A DNA stretch of 64,000 nucleotides from an uncultured Christensenellaceae bacterium (GTDB lineage: Bacteria > Bacillota > Clostridia > Christensenellales > Borkfalkiaceae), in assembly GCA_910589015.1 (NCBI GenBank), contig CAJUSA010000005.1, positions 4,786-68,785 of the forward strand. The letters run 5' to 3'. The translations under genes and the position numbers were made by a program. Positions 40,301-41,413 of the stretch are shown one piece after another. Each line of letters begins with the position of its first letter. The first letter of the stretch is position 1. The notes beneath the pieces were generated by a model. That model was not told the DNA's origin. It was given only the letters and a program-made list of their open reading frames with translations, and made no database searches.

Positions 40301-40769
40301 CGGCGAATTCGGCTCGGATGCAAGACTCATCGTAACCGAAGTTGTTGATGCCGATACGGTTAAGGTTCCCGATCACAAGACCTTGCAGGGCTACGACGTG
40401 ACCATCGAAAACGGTAACCTGCAGAGCGGCGAAAAATACACGGTGCGCCTGCTCATCAGCGAAGAAAACCGCGGCAGAAACGATCTCAAACTGTTCTACA
40501 TCGACGAGAACGGCAATGCAACGGAAGTGGAAGCAACGCGCGACGGCGATTACATGGTGTTCGAAACCGATCACTTCTCGCGCTTTGTGATCACGGGCGG
40601 CTTGGATAAGACGACTTCGCTTGTATGGCTCATCGCTGTGCTTGCAGTCCTGCTCGTAGCGGGTAGCGCAATGGTTGCGGTAAGATTCGTTCTGGCGAAG
40701 AAATCGCAGAAAGCGACCGCTGACGGCGAGAACAAAGAAAACGGTAACAAATCCGAGAAGAAAGACTAA
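4314..40769 (+). CDS. Giant (12,151-residue) modular surface lipoprotein/adhesin with InlB-type repeats
   Basis: A single uninterrupted frame. The ATG has GAGGT at 4303-4307. A basic n-region and hydrophobic stretch end in a lipobox (LAGC, Cys47), so N-terminal lipidation is predicted. Order of parts: beta-helix modules (about 89-1629); a Thr/Ser-rich linker (about 1630-1750) resembling the later stalk; about 94 InlB/Flg_new repeats (about 1752-8922; each GYTFxGWY...LYAKW plus a VTFxxNGG strand); a Thr-rich stalk (about 9010-11,988) rich in NPDGSTTTT and DKDGN motifs; a small domain (about 11,990-12,090); a TM helix (about 12,102-12,127) and a Lys-rich tail. No LPXTG is seen. By analogy with repeat adhesins it is a cell-surface adhesin or stalk. 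Partners are unknown. A possible frameshift cannot be excluded from one sequence, but the frame stays open for 36 kb. Confidence 0.93.
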   Translation: MVKRNKQNKKEVPNTNGVSSVRKRGRGVFGIFRVALLCVMCAVLAGCLAVGCTNTTANKPGADNMGITITAPNTNKDTHHKGEHTDYTELTYDLVESSNGTLEQGKYYLSADLQLKTNLRITGYVTLDLNGHILSGAAGSSTVSVLGGANFTLEDCDNRFESNEHLETTNHYFNVDSLGAWVFGSGDTATGAYTELSETDNSIQGGIITNAATALGGGAGLYVYANASATVTGGNIAGNHGHTTQNGGGVYVNGGNFLVNGGGRIAGNYATSGGGIYAGAGSVVGLTGGTVEYNTAANNGGGIYATDNAVVNLLTVYLQYNNWGAVGGSTYYGGGIYANASTVNLFSGSWITNHAAQVSLRGGAAMYLTGKSHLNMYGGVIQQNSPSMGGTIMLNNATASFEGGNIRNNTSRGSLYTAYAIHAVSSTIKAQGGTVGGDSAQGNTLGGGVYLGTNAHLIASSAFSVRNNRNTANAACNIFVYSSSARLSLESNLEGEIGVTSFDGQVISTQWKTAPNVKVDASGYYFENDTTFGLIKFRMTEKANHAHTTRLTAAQLNASSTLSAGTYYITEDITLTRSITISGNVVLCLNGHKITFAAATPSVAVGSWGSGAAVMFIVNDGSTFNLYDCTEKITHDAQGYYTGRTGNGALDGNGGFYQAVRVRSGGIFNLYSGKITNFGIYALDVQGVGAVFNMFGGALCDTEIKYGTAQRWYDSNAIYSVWLEVGYLYMNSSAEFNMYDGEISGLRAGKAASGNYERILVEHGPFCAYNNSKVTLYGGKIYNNQGSQSTAFYINSGYFTMYGGEVSGNSAGSTRNYSRGINIYSSFNKVSFLGGRVINNTYAQNAQININSSIGRSQEVEIGGSFYCANNVATSSAYKLFAYQDFNLSGVYLTFNDAFPFVGSGNYKNSSVATEGDIALLAQRHGSALTKGYNAGYASTDTAHKGPKIHTGKFYIAAPAQTGGASYNLALTAQNEIMVNFRYSGNHDSICGVDHSKATAITTYSAFINAQINGGVYYLANDISGDSHGNPNGEAVICLNGHTVTYAGNENRTWGSCLHNGADMAVFSVYDCKGTGKMTSIPEAMGSAINSTGTINLYGGTFTFGANIGHGGTSHGGVSIINSSGTVNIYPGVVIGDYEGNPASAIRGVHMSGLQAVLNMYGGEIRNNGGNIRLNGSGVCLVGGATMNMYGGKITGNHAYNGSGGGIFMDTYTTVNLYGGEISGNRADVEGGGIFMNATTEVAAATISVNIYSHDSRYSSSDIIIQNNTVKGSANNIYLNAFGALTFMTEVFGGVIWLYPMTRNAFASFTKGFKKSKTDVSNHIKADGNIATATIDTAGLYGDAGEVYWKFGEGIHDQFFPGNHASSTNFNTYYNNKGWNNNTVQTVTIEQGTYHLTANLTSYKRFNISGTVNLCLNNYTLSYKGNSHFFYVPANATLNLFGDGVNAKLSGGVYSVVLVEGNFTLYSGSIEDGTSLDTNMSLGNAGGVTVSGGTFTMMGGSIKNNNDGGLGRGGGVLVRGAGVFNMSAGEISGNSGTNGAGVLVDNNSTFTMTGGTINNNSATYGGGVYVRLGTFDMQGGSIINNTARDAGGGVYLASSDKILFKKTVAAKVTGNTLNNGTESNIYLPNGETQTITDGAEIKQETKKDENGNTTIETSAVTKDEDGKETGKIEHTQSTETSSSGVTSTVKGDSSASDGNGGNSSTTTNSSTTMGTDGSVDVDNNKTQTITTKNPDGTFSTINIIMTNGVPSVEYVVNLVWNAQDSAGNPITRTRAVEAGKSLSMRDIDVPEKEGHTFTKWYTDPQLTNEYRFGTAVNSSFYLYAGWDINVYTVVVNRVAPIYGTTNQYRQISRTTQRVNWNEKASEPARDITGYDIQTNSDGTYRYYSDSQLTVPFSFDNPIKANTTVYALYAPKTYNVTFVEADGSNKPITSIGNNGVVSVPYGETMSAVLGGLTEPVAPEKTGYTFLAWCYVGGRDRFNFGSSAITTATLYPLYTKQLVTVNYVVNGGNALTASRVEYDTSLESTWQYETQWTETPGTPVRNHYTFEGWYTDSALTQRYDASSHVTSSLTLYAKWERIKYTVTFINDGSTYNTQTVYSGNAASVPATPEKNPDSACPYGYTFGGWYTSSSYATKYTFGEVTSDTYVYAKWTANPANTYTVTFETNGGSVVNGQSVAEGGKVVEPDTPTRTGYIFKGWFSNKNCTTPFDFNTPIYGKTTIYALWSPAYYTVTFESNGSSNTIPSRNVRHGNTVPVPTTPIKSGYTFMGWYTDATFYREYDFTTPVTGDITLYAYYTQNPTGGDVEDTYITVTFETDGGSVVHGQTVKKGEKVTRPEADPSKDHYTFVGWFDQAGNAFDFDAFVAGTTDIVITAHWEIRKYTVKFDLVGGSGTFADQTVPSGGYATAPSNAPTKSGAVFGGWYTDPEYNQPFAFATEITSNVTLYAKWNTVYYNVTLNLNGGSIEIDGVAQTGKVVVKAASGTTLNLDTTPTREGYTFKGWFTNSKCTTAYDFSKPVTKNFNLYALWSVTYYSVEFNPDGAPATAVKRSVRYGNTVSAPSMSYVDHTFGGWFTREAVDNGTTVTDAENQYIKVVDGTTYLYSRFDFTTAIKGNMTLYARWISNEEPDPAPTVYTVTFNSNGGSRVAMQEVHAGDKATVPTAPTKGGYTFEGWYLDENLTNKFDFDTVLTGDITLYANWTADDLDARTVTITFVSDGETVEVQTVKVGEKAVEPRLNVKEGFVFSGWYVESTFITEFDFDEAVGIDMTLYAKWTEEASKTVYYVAFISDGETIVSQEVEEGKLPVRPENPVKTGYNFNNWYADADFNTVFDFTKPITKNTNVYAEWNITMYSVAFDQNYDGAPAVTRQSVAYGSSATVPTTPVRSGYTFLGWYREKVHTDKSVAYTFGPVTAPITVYAHWALNGTEEARYYVTFDSNGGTAVETQLIVAGGKLDLSNYDDPTREGYTFAGWYDGTNSVNLANYIVSKDVKLVAHWTAVGGDTEKPFVITFHSQGGSTVVGQHVYAGGVVTVPAAPSKAGYVFGGWYTEAACEHEYNFNQAVTGDLQLYAKWDVESVSVRFDANGGTHGTYSFTVDGTAVSFNTADSSVSLGFNKAITLVSGEPTKEGYDFGGWFVDDRFLTPFFTDGVSAVVTDNITVIAKWTIKQYVMTFNDVKFPYGGTAQTPVKTSDIKVDFGGSVLQPAESELEGYEFVGWFADAACTQKFTFSTFKMPSNDVNVYAKYDQITFTVNFVMNGATEGNIAAKTVAYGSTVPDLPTTLTREYYDFTGWYTDEACTQKFEPSTAVKSDLTLYAGFSIMKATVVFNYQNVITAGGVPTEREFTVNFGETITTPTAPKLGGRIFLGWALDYNHDTITTDTELTNPFDFETIVNADLVGTERRVTLYAWWRQARHFVITFESNGGPSVEGQTYDEDKDAEQLIKEPTNMTRTGYTFGGWFMDNAMTTAYNFKTDLKDLPTATITLYAKWIIDKFNVTFDADGTRTVIEVEYNSPVAQPTEPVKAGHTFKGWYTSLDFDELYSFSLGVTESFTLYAKFEKNKYTVTFDAQNGTVPEKETYEYYSTVEKPVNPVKEHYTFDIWCTDAEGTQPYNFNTLVTENITLYARWNKVMRLVTFSYGYEGSPAAFTEEVHEGTSAPVPATPVREGYVFAGWNVKLADGTIGSRYDFGPVLGNIELVAQWTAVPEGYAAITFDTAGGSVIIGQAVRPGDTISAPNAPTKEGHTFVYWYRDVDDRGDPIKYDFTTEITEADVETGVVLHALWMIDTYHATIIISVDEAETVIDVKFGERLEQPATPTKVGYTFVGWYTADDVEYDFSRIVLGDLTLYAKFELNEYTVSFKTGGIVDIESQTVKHGSTATEPETPVKTGYKFLGWFTDAVGGTEFDFSTPITGNITLYAHFEQKSYGIIFNANGGTSPDFTNGLYKTSALGGEKVRMPQTPMTDGSVFGGWYIMNGDEYWHFFDYDVPLSEYYEEGGKYYDFWGASHAETETLTVRVRWIVNVTGTYTVTFYSRGGTVISGQQTVIQGNQAFAPDDPVKEGYTFMGWYVSDDAAATLDESGKYDFSLGVDKNLTLYAGWKLSSAVITFKPNNGDADIVVTVPIGTKPEVPSTPSKDGYLFEYWYILDSEGNEVKYEFTEATKNLEVYAKWTSIIVTPEYFDVTFNANGGNFGLDADGEEITSIKQEVEGGKNAVRPQTPTRDQYKFDGWYADSECLIPYEFGAVSGSHTVYAKWVSVEPEPTDVYYVTFDLNYTGASRLDPVAVKKETPVAPPTTPVRAGFTFDGWYKDAACTVAYVFSANVSSDITLYAKWTPVMEMTFNVTFSDGVNAIITQQIKIAQKPTVPATPARDGYVFGGWYTRDLATRDTVAGEGQYIERIVNDDGSVSYYLCTEYDFGPVYADTAVYARWTQVAADEVVVTFDTAGGSPIASVAVAVGGKVEKPADPTKEGYTFLGWNFGGAAYDFDSEVTESITLVAQWKEKAHFTVQFVTGEGASTVAPVTVAEGGKLTKPADPTRAHYTFDGWYVDADLTVAYDFDAVVMGQLTLHAKWIAETFTVTFYADAETQTVHEVCENIPYGGTATVTSAPIKTGYIFVGWYMANGGEYDFGAVTANLDIYAKWAPVNPQEPAIYYVTFDWQYGNNKSVVPVNENTIATAPAVPNRGENFVFGGWYTDAACTTEYTFGAVTQNVTVYAKWTEKSVTPEAKEKVYVTFVLDGVINSVVSVEKGTAVSEPTLDNKEGHTFDGWYAGESTEKYDFTDVVENNLTLNAKWTPNPMNVTFDFNDGTGKKQVQTVDYGTKAIALVAEREGYTFGGWYLGETAYDFGAVTDHITLTAKWVANEYTVTFNVDGGELVDDTLATQTVPFGGFATVPAVQDREGYTFAGWYVGEEEFNFSTPVSGNVTVYAKWVVKTYTVTFNSNGGSAVETQTVEHGKTASVPVAPTKENATFGGWYEDDTTFATAYAFGAVYGDTTVYAKWTADGEQVLYYVTFVDRGSNYAVNEIAADGTVTKPADDPTGDDGYTFAGWFRENETEPFDFDTEKVENSNLTLTAKWARKEYTVTFDWNYDGSTATTVTVKHGDSAVAPTVPEREGFTFGGWYNEEGCTTAYAFGAVTADGTTVYAKWTENGETPVPPTSVYYTVTFDNDGETTVKTVESGKTVEEPTAPTKEGYIFDGWFVGDNEYDFSTPVTADITLTAKWTKIGGDTPVDPSKEYVYVTFVIDGKTVSSQKIEKNTKATAPGAAKEGYTFDGWFTADDTEFDVENTNVTENITLTAKYTAIEYTVTFDMNGGDAANVNVSVKYGEKVTVPATPTKAHTDTNKRWVFAGWYNGETLYDFNEEVKGALTLTAHWKEKTVDEGGEEPGPVVEYVTVTFVNGEETTMQIVIKGETAKEPDAPEKDGYKFEGWYIGDTEYMFTEAVTEDITVTAKWTKLGEEEPKPDTKYYVTLKVDGEVYSTIPVKESVGKITLPAAEEKTGYRFDGWYLNGVKVAEGTEINVTGDIELTGSYIAIKYYVVTFHTGAGTPINSVRVEENTKVDRPEDGATTLEGYNFGGWYKDAACTEEYNFNANVESDITLYAKWTKDEFTVTFNYNYGADSENEPAPLTVKVANGASAAMQTPVREGYNFGGWYKDAACTDAYLFGAVTANITVYAKWTKIDNSAEPPVVKTYLVSFFVDGELFKSVTVEANGKVDEFAAPSKEGFVFAGWFADGTAFNFSAPVTSDLTVEAKWSQIVETYYLVTFNTDGGTFADGVENPVSVKAGETVGEPDAPTKIGYVFAGWYNGTTEYNFNTPVNADVTLTAHWREARRVVVTFDANGGVCEVTSVALEVGAWITKPADPTREGYTFVEWQRDGTLLDFESDRATIKESDTAITITAVWKPITFTVTFYTYVGGNVFQNVIVEYGKKVTTVTSAPAAPGEGYVFCGWFDAEGKPYTFDEVYADALVYAKWSKDEKPTYYVSFVTNAEGISVKTQPIVEGEYATVPTLDQREGYKFEGWFTDAEFTNLYDFGAVTHNITLYAKWTSVEAGAPDANVYYVTINYNYLGADVKTQAVVVGNSAIKPADPTREGWTFRGWFTTENGQVGTEYTFGAVSANETVYAVWDQIFYTVTFVNGEETTTKQVAHGATIMLTSNPTKEGYTFGGWTTADGKAFDFNEQIKQNFTLYAKWTINKYTVAFDANGGTGSYETLTVNHGATANAPETNPVRDGYTFSGWTAADGTAYNFSTPVTKDITLYAKWTAITYTVTFLPNYEGAAAIDPVTVRYGNKVAPAEVAREGYTFDGWYTADGKLYNFNSEVTADLNLYAKWTAVELTVTFELNGGALADGESATKTVQHGGIVTAPAVADREGYTFGGWYLGAAAYDFSTPVTENITLTAKWNVKTYTVTFDLNGGTLAEGENATQTVKHGDIVTPPTVSRENHVFAGWNVQGGSAYDFAPVTGNITLVAQWNEVTPEQPNPPKTFVVTFKVDGETVKVETVAENGTVSAPAVAEKDGYTLGAWTTADGTEYNFETPVTANLTLGASWTRNEYTVTFDWNYAGSTAAEVTVKHGDAAVAPTVPEREGFTFGGWYNESGCTTEYAFGAVTANGTTVYAKWIENSTEPEPPVPVVYYTVTFDVDGETTVKTVESGNTVEEPTAPEKDGFVFKGWYVDETEYDFSKPVTADLTITAKWEAQSPIDPDQPEKDTYYVTFEVDGVAVKVVTVVENGTVSAPTDIVKDGYTLSAWTKDGEAYDFSTPVTANLTLSASWTRNEYTVTFDWNYAGSTAAEVTVKHGDAAVAPTVPEREGFTFGGWYNESGCTTEYAFGAVTANGTTVYAKWIENSTEPEPPVPVVYYTVTFDVDGETTVKTVESGNTVEEPTAPEKEGFIFDGWYVGDNEYDFSTPVTGNLTITAKWTKQEVPAEKFHYVTIVADGVTLETQQVKEGETAAKPADPTKNGYTFAGWYVGDTEYTFTEAVTADITVTAKWTANTYTVSFDTKGGSAVAAQSVKHGEQAEKPADPTMNGYTFAGWFEDEACTKSYAFGAVTENITVYAKWVESTVVPDTYYTVEFMVDGVLYNKQSIKSGEKAESVNVPTKDGYTFTGWQIKNGGAFSFDDAITEDLVLEAQFEKVNTPVEETYHITFVSEGKVVRDEVKKAGETVNVETLSDTDSHMFGGWYTDADCTQAYTDTTVTVSGNFTLYAKWNIRTYTVHFDSQGGSSVPDATGIEHGKSAEKPADPTLEGKIFAGWYTDAACTDGNEYLFGAVTENITVYAKWTETAEEVTYHSVKFVDEEGNVLSAQRVEHGKTVSETVVVPEKDGYTFIGWTYKEGGAEYHYADVITEDVVIVANYKADDKDPSKEQYYITFSLNYDDKTLKVETVEQGGSIAEPAAPEREGYIFGGWYKSADCNDGEEYTFGVVTETATIYAKWTAIQYHIVTFMTGSGTAIEGQRIAHGGKVVRPENDPTRDDYAFINWYTRSDLLKDAPENVTEDQYVETITDTNGNVTGYYLYTLYDFESEVTSAITLYARWMSERRFTVTFQVNGADTPVEDQVILAGGRAQEPTAPVKAGYAFGGWYTRTILNTLPEVGADQYLETVTEGETVVYYLYTEYDFTKQILDNLALYARWTEWYITVTFSANNGIFANGDNLLAQRVQQGDSAVVPVTPMRSGYTFGGWYTDPECTDGNEYAFGPVVQDRTIYAKWTKVPTTNPDTGEEATYYTVTFQTNGGSLVIGQSVIAGGKVMQPTEPTKENHIFEGWYLSPIFSGNPYDFVNSSVQSDITLYAKWVEITEETVFYTVTFQTNGGTVIPTQKINANHAATKPADPTKESYTFDGWYTDKALTTPYDFSAPVVKNIELYAKWIVITHTVTFDTQGGSDVESQPIRLGGTALVPETPVREGYIFGGWYTSAACNNGDEFDFATIINEDITVYAKWTKVPQVVDPDTGEEIIYYVVTLQTNGGSPVSGVAVENGKRLNESDLQIPTRTGYIFGGWYTNAKCTVEYNFNQPVMSDLTLYAKWTKQTFTVTFYDTLGGENNAPVIKEIVHSTVEYNDYAVNPTTPIKYGYRFAGWFTDPECTNRYDFDTPVTSDLDLYVKWAMNPVGVGDDQTFTVTFETFGGSVVVGQAVKKGERASNSTTPTKRGYVFLGWYEDIDCTVEFNFNTPIEDDIVIYAKWQVIRVTVTFVQGTMTQQRVLDYGQAIAAPETPVREGYTFAGWYTDEELLLRYDFDTKITGDLVLYAKFNISTFTVTFRTNGGSEIEAQKVVYGNKVVRPETDPTREHYEFEGWYEDPSLTTLYNFEKPVSATTYIYAKWKAKTFTVEFDTRVEGMNIAAQTVASGACAVAPSTPTREDGFVFVGWYVDEKGTTPFDFTTPIEADTVLYAKWAGIVDDAVAVTFDSMGGSPVAGQSVRYGKTVQKPTVDPTKEHYTFTGWYTDLACTQAYDFTTVLTEGTEAFTLYAGWEIKVYTVTFHLNGGAFAEGTESTQAVVSGGTVTPVMPTRTGYTFGGWFTDAECLNGYDFDTAVERNFSLYAKWTPVPTTDPDDPTQKVNYYVVTFETLGGSLIAQQVIKEGEQASVPEVPALANHVFRGWYTDNESFSSEYQFRTPVTKDITLYAKWDKIEYTVTFDSQGGSAVASQQVANGESAKVPETPTRENYTFDGWFVSTEENAAQYTFGAVEGNITVYAKWTRVPTTDPEGNPATYYVVTFQTNGGSVIADAAVKENDTVAEPVAPTREGWTFGGWYKDKELTEEFDFGTPITETTVLYAKWTGGEFIVTFANADIANETFEKSVKVEYGETVELPANLTSDDYVFDGWTVDAAGKVRFNANTKITAHTTLYAKWIAKIVYVDFVVNGKTIHTAVEAGKTVQKPSVPALEGQKFVGWFTDNGTFENAFDFETKIKGEDGQIVYTLYAKYEYRKFNVAVSYDSAKVNVADITAGEYAFGTSLTATVTKADPAGDYTLRVYLITKDGKTLVELNSDNAYTFVVNGDAEIMVTVVTVSGEVTDEGGRTEIETRPDGSSTETNTKEETTTNPDGSTTTTTTTTTTEKDKDGNPTGETTTETKTETTDPTGGKTETTVTVETKPDGTKVTTTVEKRPDGTSTTTIVEERPDGSSTTTVIEKDKDGNVTHMTVTEKKPDGSSSSTTTDSTKPDVTQTTTTTETIDEYGNHIKVETIVEHEVRQTTDANGNVTNTVIDKTIVITTVTDYAGNFVSKTQSSETTVKSETVDKDGEFVKEVVKTTTVEENGDETIVEAVTTPTEGVENSRTTIITTTYPDGRVEVRKIVTKIEVNGDTTIKTETEYDENGNPIKETVTVTTKNPDGSTSSTTTETEFDEDGNRKDPVVTDKTESSSGTESTKTETEYDSEGNVIKTTETLTIKDEDGNIVKVIVTVKDGNGNIIKVTETEYNKNEKIVKKTITEYDEKGNVISKIVEVYTYDQYDEQDTKTVTETTVTKNPDGTTTTTTVVKVYDRNGNLISEKTTETITGEDGLKDKETVTDKVIDPETGNWTETKTETVYDENGNPIKTTVTDKDTDVTDSKETETTDTQTETEYDENGNVIRERRTETTTTKDEQGRTVKEVITVYLIENNVESVESITVKTYTYDGETLVKLVIRVYNGEGKLIEETTHEYSKEIDPETGKELDVDHEHKTEIDPDTGDKTETDTTTKTDPDGNQTTESTTKHPDGSTTETETTKKPDGSSTTDTTEKDPDGNVTSTSKTTTVTEDIIEDGVVVGTKVIETTVYGNGTTIIRYTETRTTDNGDGTKTVTVKTWATDGEGAIVEAEKITITIIGEKVEGGDVEVDKKDETTTETTRPDGKPVTTHTTTETSKWSDTVEGKTVNFVKTVVTVYDQDENVVSRTVTLEKYDENNNLVSTLVSEYGEGGYAFIKSTETILGKSTGTDADGNTVTTKTETVIVTLADGTVIKTVTVLETVVDKDGNTIKETETVTETTTKPDGTMNETETKTEVVIDPVTGDKTTTITTKNPDSTTTTTTKTEESGEIEFDKEVSTRPDGSTETTKKVVTHDDGSTTTTITVTEKDKDGNVIKTTETVEERSAPESEGEEGKLTKVTVTVKDGDGKILSKTEIFYEDGKPVKKVETVYDKDGNATVTESTMKETNPDKDVTTETTDNGDGTTTTTTVETTVEKSEPVTTVTDNENGTETRTTTWTEKTITVTTTVINPGEITTVTTVTSEKVVKVEEIFDKSSGESTGDKTTTETETTTTTEKKPDGTTTESTTKTETVTKEPEGTTTTTTTETTKNPDGSTTETTTTTTTNKGDGTTSTTVTETTKNPDGSTTTTETTTITGGTDENGNEQTTVIETITHPDGTQTVVTTVTIVDAETGMITVIVTTVYPDGSKQIEKTETLVKENYPEEGDTTTIVTVTLTKPDGSVTVTVTETTEKADGTTIKTETVTKPDGSKDTTTETTSPDGSTTTTETTTTTPNGTTVTTVEKDANGNIIKKTEITTYPDGKTSSVVTEYEYDADNNLIKETITVTDKDGKVTVTVHTYGKDGDGNDKTDTEVTNPDGSKEDFTTVTEVETDDHGNVIKKTETTTYSDGTTSSVVTDYVYDYTEDPTGKLVQETITVTDRDGKVTVTVNKFGKDENGNDKTDTDTTVTNPDGSEEKSTTVTTVEKDEHGNVIKKTEITTYPDGKTSSVVTEYEYDADNNLIKETITVTDKDGVVTTTVKVYDKNGNSTSTTETTTKPDKTETETQKPSVEGPDEDGYTTTTVVTTTKNPDGSTTITTTVTVTDKDGNVVKVTVTEETIRGEGDNQTSTTTKTETVVDPETGETTTTVTVTTKPASGETTTVTTVTTVTGKDENKHSYTETTTTTTTTYPDGSQSILEVIVREGVDKDGHPQTITTTTVTNPDGSMSRTVETVTKMTDENGNPMTVIRTDVTNPYPDGKTETTVKVIVETSGKDEDGNPTTSTTETTTKPDGTTTEKTETNGTDNEGNPTHTTTETEKKPDGSTTTTETTTTDKTDKDGNPVTETTTTTTNPDGSTTTTTTTTTESTDKDGKPTTTITEITKNPDGSTTKTETTITEGNPKTTVIVTTNPDGTETRTEITEETKPDGTTVKTEVVTHPDGSKTTTVTTTEKTDNGTKVTEVVTNPDGSTTTTVTTVTEGIPKKTVTEVTHPDGSTSKTETTEWTDADGKKHTETVTTDSDGKQTTTETTEWTDADGKQHTVTEVTNPDGSKTKTEVTEWIDEEGKKHTETIVTNPDGSQTKTETTEKVETDEKGNTTTTTDTKVTNPDGTVEETHEVKVEGKDENGNPTSTTTTTTTHPDGSKTETEVTEWTDEDGHHVKTETTETDKDGNTTTESKEEVNKGTTDENGKPNGTTSTTTDKLEDGTTVVTTVTEGVDENGNPKTTITEITTYPDGSTESRVTEIVKKSGVDERGKPVTIIETKVTETDREGNVTVTFTRETKGVDENDNPTTKTETTVTNPDGTTETTTTTKTDTVDKDGNPTSTTTTETEKGTETTTTTTKPDGSHTETEHPDHSRTEVDVKVETKPDPNDPNKTVTVTTTTTTEYNSDGEKIQETIVVETKGTNAKGEPTTTTETTVKTFDPATGDELTSETTTVTVTQGTTEDGKPSNKTETTYPDGSTSTTETTQSSGKDENGNPTTTTKTETTNPDGSKDIVIDTNGVENGKPKHEHTETTVTPNGDGTNTEHTVTTETKTDENGNDKTTITDTTVKTDENGNEIPGTKTEIVEEIYKDVENGKDIDVDKTTTTEPDGTVKVETEWKGTDENGDKVEGSSTVVTKPDGSKTEETTTVVTKPDGSTTTTTTESEKGKDENGNDFVSDKVTVEKQPEGTTTENSTTVVTKPDGSTVTTETEKTDDGKGNKTEHTVETEKDANGNTTKVTETTVTETEDEKKTEIIETLPDGTVTETTETTDKKTGVTTTESVTTRPDGSTTTTETVTQPDGSSTSTTVDKKPNSDGTTTEITTTVTTDANGNKTTTATIEVIGNDGKPVVSVSKPGEFGSDARLIVTEVVDADTVKVPDHKTLQGYDVTIENGNLQSGEKYTVRLLISEENRGRNDLKLFYIDENGNATEVEATRDGDYMVFETDHFSRFVITGGLDKTTSLVWLIAVLAVLLVAGSAMVAVRFVLAKKSQKATADGENKENGNKSEKKD
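4580..9200 (+). repeat. Four beta-helix modules in the giant protein
   Basis: The opening pattern (a Gly-Thr-Tyr-Tyr-hydrophobic strand, then an LCLNGHxxxxxG-like strand) recurs near nt 4580, 5961, 7315 and 8455 (residues about 89, 550, 1001 and 1381). Between these, short coils such as MYGGEISGN and GGGIYxxA recur every 20-30 residues, as in right-handed parallel beta-helices of adhesin or pectate-lyase-like fold. Each module is about 250-460 residues; the last is shortest. No catalytic residues are evident. Confidence 0.75.
9570..31080 (+). repeat. Array of about 94 InlB B-type (Flg_new) repeats
   Basis: Counting the Gly-Trp core (FxGW) with its LYAKW-type end by hand gives 94 units, mostly 65-85 residues, over about 7,170 residues. 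They match the Listeria-Bacteroides repeat (PF09479/TIGR02543), a ubiquitin-like beta fold known from internalin B. Short Pro/Glu/Asp linkers such as VPTTDPDG separate some units. Many units carry one Cys in the same loop (DAACT, DPECT). One block (23,940-24,298) is repeated at 24,612-24,970 with a single mismatch. Confidence 0.9.
31345..40280 (+). repeat. Thr-rich repeat stalk with PDG turns
   Basis: About 2,980 residues made of short alternating strands (TETTTTTV) and turns (NPDGST, DKDGNP, DENGN), about every 12-20 residues. Composition is dominated by Thr, Glu, Asp, Lys, Gly and Val. It has no recognised domain and looks like an extended stalk, perhaps O-glycosylated or Ca-binding through DxDGN turns; both are inference. 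A block around nt 35,708-35,840 recurs 546 bp later (182 residues), with a third diverged copy between. A shorter stretch of the same type lies at nt 9200-9570. Confidence 0.85.
40281..40766 (+). other. C-terminal domain, membrane helix and charged tail of the giant protein
   Basis: A roughly 100-residue domain (SGEKYTVRLLISEENRGRN, then FYIDENGNAT, then FETDHFSRFVITGG) of the kind that commonly precedes the anchor in clostridial InlB-repeat proteins. It is followed by a TM helix (WLIAVLAVLLVAGSAMVAVRF) and a hydrophilic KKSQK...KSEKKD tail. No sortase LPXTG is present. Confidence 0.8.
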
Positions 40770-40800
40770 GTCCGACAAATCGGAAGCGTGACCGAAAAGG

Positions 40801-40832
40801 TTATCCCCGCACGAAAGTGCGGGGATAATTTT
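40801..40832 (+). terminator. Terminator of the giant gene
   Basis: A 12-bp perfect stem TTATCCCCGCAC / GTGCGGGGATAA with a GAAA tetraloop, then TTTT at 40829-40832, 31 bp after the stop codon. Confidence 0.85.
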
Positions 40833-40850
40833 CATGTTTACAAAAAGAAA

Positions 40851-40877
40851 CCCTCCCGCATCGGCGGGAGGGTTTTT
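40851..40877. terminator. Bidirectional terminator between the giant gene and the fumarase genes
   Basis: A 9-bp stem CCCTCCCGC / GCGGGAGGG (40851-40872) with T5 on the plus side and, on the minus strand, a TTTCTTTTTG tail. It lies 11 bp beyond the stop of the minus-strand fumarase beta gene and serves both directions. Confidence 0.85.
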
Positions 40878-40888
40878 ATTTTAGAGTG

Positions 40889-41413
40889 TTATCGTTTGTA
40901 GATGCTGTTTCCGTATGAATCGAACGCAACGACGAGCGGAAAGTTTTCAACTTCCATGCAGTAGACCGCTTCGCTCAAAAGATCTTCGAACGCCACGCAT
41001 TCGCAATGCTTGATCGCATTGCCGTAAACGGCGCCCGCGCCGCCGATCGCCGCAAAATAAACGCGCTTGTTGCGCACGATCGCCCGTTCGGTTTCTTCAC
41101 TCATTTCACCTTTGCCGATCATGCCGCCCAGCCCTGCGTCGAGCAAGCGGGGTGCAAAAGCGTTCATGCGGGCAGACGTAGTGGGGCCGCAGCTGCCGCA
41201 CGCCTTTCCTGCGGGGGCGGGGCATGGCCCCGCGTAATAAATGACGGCGTTGTTTAGGTCGAAGGGCAACGGCGCGTGTTCGTCGAGCAGGGCGAACAGT
41301 CTTTTGTGCGCACAGTCGCGCGCGGTGTAAATCGTGCCCGAAAGCAACACGCTGTCGCCCGCGTGCAGGTCGGTAAGATCTTGTACGGTAAGGGGAAGGG
41401 TCAACTTTTTCAT
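40889..41413 (-). CDS. Class I fumarate hydratase (or tartrate dehydratase) beta subunit
   Basis: A 174-residue C-terminal-type subunit of the [4Fe-4S] class I fumarase/L-tartrate dehydratase family, which hydrates fumarate to malate with the alpha subunit in the cytosol. Family signatures are GDSVLLSGTIYTARDCAH near the start, IYYAGPCPAPAGKACGSCGPTTSARM in the middle and GKGEMS, then FAAIGGAGAVYG. The ATG at 41413 is chosen because AGGTGA precedes it; the longer ORF start has no support. It overlaps the alpha gene by an ATGA, so the two are translationally coupled. Fumarase versus tartrate dehydratase cannot be settled by sight; anaerobes usually carry this split form as fumarase. Confidence 0.88.
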   Translation of the reverse strand: MKKLTLPLTVQDLTDLHAGDSVLLSGTIYTARDCAHKRLFALLDEHAPLPFDLNNAVIYYAGPCPAPAGKACGSCGPTTSARMNAFAPRLLDAGLGGMIGKGEMSEETERAIVRNKRVYFAAIGGAGAVYGNAIKHCECVAFEDLLSEAVYCMEVENFPLVVAFDSYGNSIYKR

